Shown here: positions 44,358 to 44,680 of the stretch, in pieces
Layout: every line of letters starts with the position of its first letter
How positions within the stretch are numbered: position 1 is the first letter of the stretch
The notes under the pieces: generated by a model
Told to the model about the DNA's origin: nothing
Seen by the model: the letters and a program-made list of their open reading frames with translations, nothing else
Database searches by the model: none
DNA from: Gammaproteobacteria bacterium 42_54_T18
Lineage (GTDB): Bacteria; Pseudomonadota; Gammaproteobacteria; Pseudomonadales; Ketobacteraceae
Reading direction: 5' to 3'
Assembly (NCBI GenBank): GCA_002163245.1
Contig: MAAL01000052.1
Location: forward strand, 1 to 44,680
DNA: 44,680 bases
Position numbers and translations under genes: made by a program

Positions 44358-44680
44358 ATGCGATTACTTTTACTACCGTTATTTTTTATTACCATTGGTG
44401 TCATATACTTTGTCTTTTTTGGTGATATGTATCCTATTCCTGATTCACCAGAAGATTTACTAATAACACTTAAATCCTTTAAAGAACAGGCATGGATCGT
44501 TGCTATCTGCATCATTGTTGGCGATGTTATATTACCCTTACCATCAGACATAACTATATTTACCCTCACTGCTGTCCCACAGTTTCATAACATCGACAAC
44601 TGTTTGTTTTTATCTGGCTCGTCATCAATTGGTGGCGAGAACAAATCGTACAAATTTCTTCGATCAAAAAGGTTCAGCTG
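44358..44680 (+). CDS. VTT/DedA-like membrane protein, N-terminal part (cut by the window edge)
   Basis: A frame of 107 codons is open to the right edge with a hydrophobic first segment (MRLLLLPLFFITIGVIYFVF) and a second one with VGDVILPLPSDITIFTLTAV. The LP-P-SD-TIF stretch and a later SGSSSIGGE resemble the re-entrant and GG(D/E) motifs of DedA/VTT proteins, which act in lipid and proton-motive-force maintenance. The last 35 codons fit the family less well, so a frame error is possible. GAG lies a few bases before the ATG. Confidence 0.55.
   Translation, partial: MRLLLLPLFFITIGVIYFVFFGDMYPIPDSPEDLLITLKSFKEQAWIVAICIIVGDVILPLPSDITIFTLTAVPQFHNIDNCLFLSGSSSIGGENKSYKFLRSKRFS

Overview
The window looks like ordinary chromosome of a free-living, probably marine gammaproteobacterium. 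The gene set points that way: a two-lobed QueF, YadGH, YfbR, RimO, Bfd/Bfr, a MASE2-type adenylate cyclase, several MMPL/RND pumps and 7TMR-DISM hybrid kinases. Base composition is moderate to low GC by eye. I see no prophage, insertion sequence, CRISPR array, plasmid gene or rRNA. The genus cannot be named from the sequence alone.

Left part (1-9.1 kb): the tail of an unknown gene, a bacterial PH-domain membrane protein, a decayed histidine kinase, and a two-gene type IV pilus remnant or orphan set (pilin plus PilC-like protein). These are followed by an AraC regulator, a lipoprotein ending in a CXXCH motif, a flavin reductase/cytochrome b561 pair divergent from a LysR regulator, a YdjA-like nitroreductase, and an endonuclease V homologue that has lost most catalytic residues.

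Middle part (9.3-26.3 kb): a membrane class III adenylate cyclase; a yadG-yadH-queF operon; a divergent TetR-RND pump operon; tRNA-Gly; an HpnA-like epimerase; a YegD-type Hsp70; two divergent exported amidohydrolase paralogues that share a striking inverted-repeat operator; rimO; and a lipoprotein MsrA-MsrB fusion.

Right part (26.3-44.7 kb): a hybrid kinase frameshifted at a G7 tract; a second RND pump; an IsdG-like monooxygenase; a lysine catabolic pair (lysine-6-dehydrogenase-like plus ALDH7); a phasin-like coiled-coil protein; a bacterial CULT-domain (cereblon-like) protein; two initiator tRNAs in tandem; yfbR; a PhaC-like hydrolase with a serine nucleophile; a DUF4375/DMP19-like protein; an iron-storage block (bfd, two complementary bacterioferritin subunits); a second hybrid kinase whose receiver has Gly instead of the phosphoacceptor Asp; and the start of a VTT/DedA-like membrane protein cut by the window edge.

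The best candidates for new biology are the endonuclease V pseudoenzyme, the amidohydrolase pair with its shared operator, the CULT protein, and the two kinases with breaks at functionally decisive positions. I did not find an obvious defence or mobile system.
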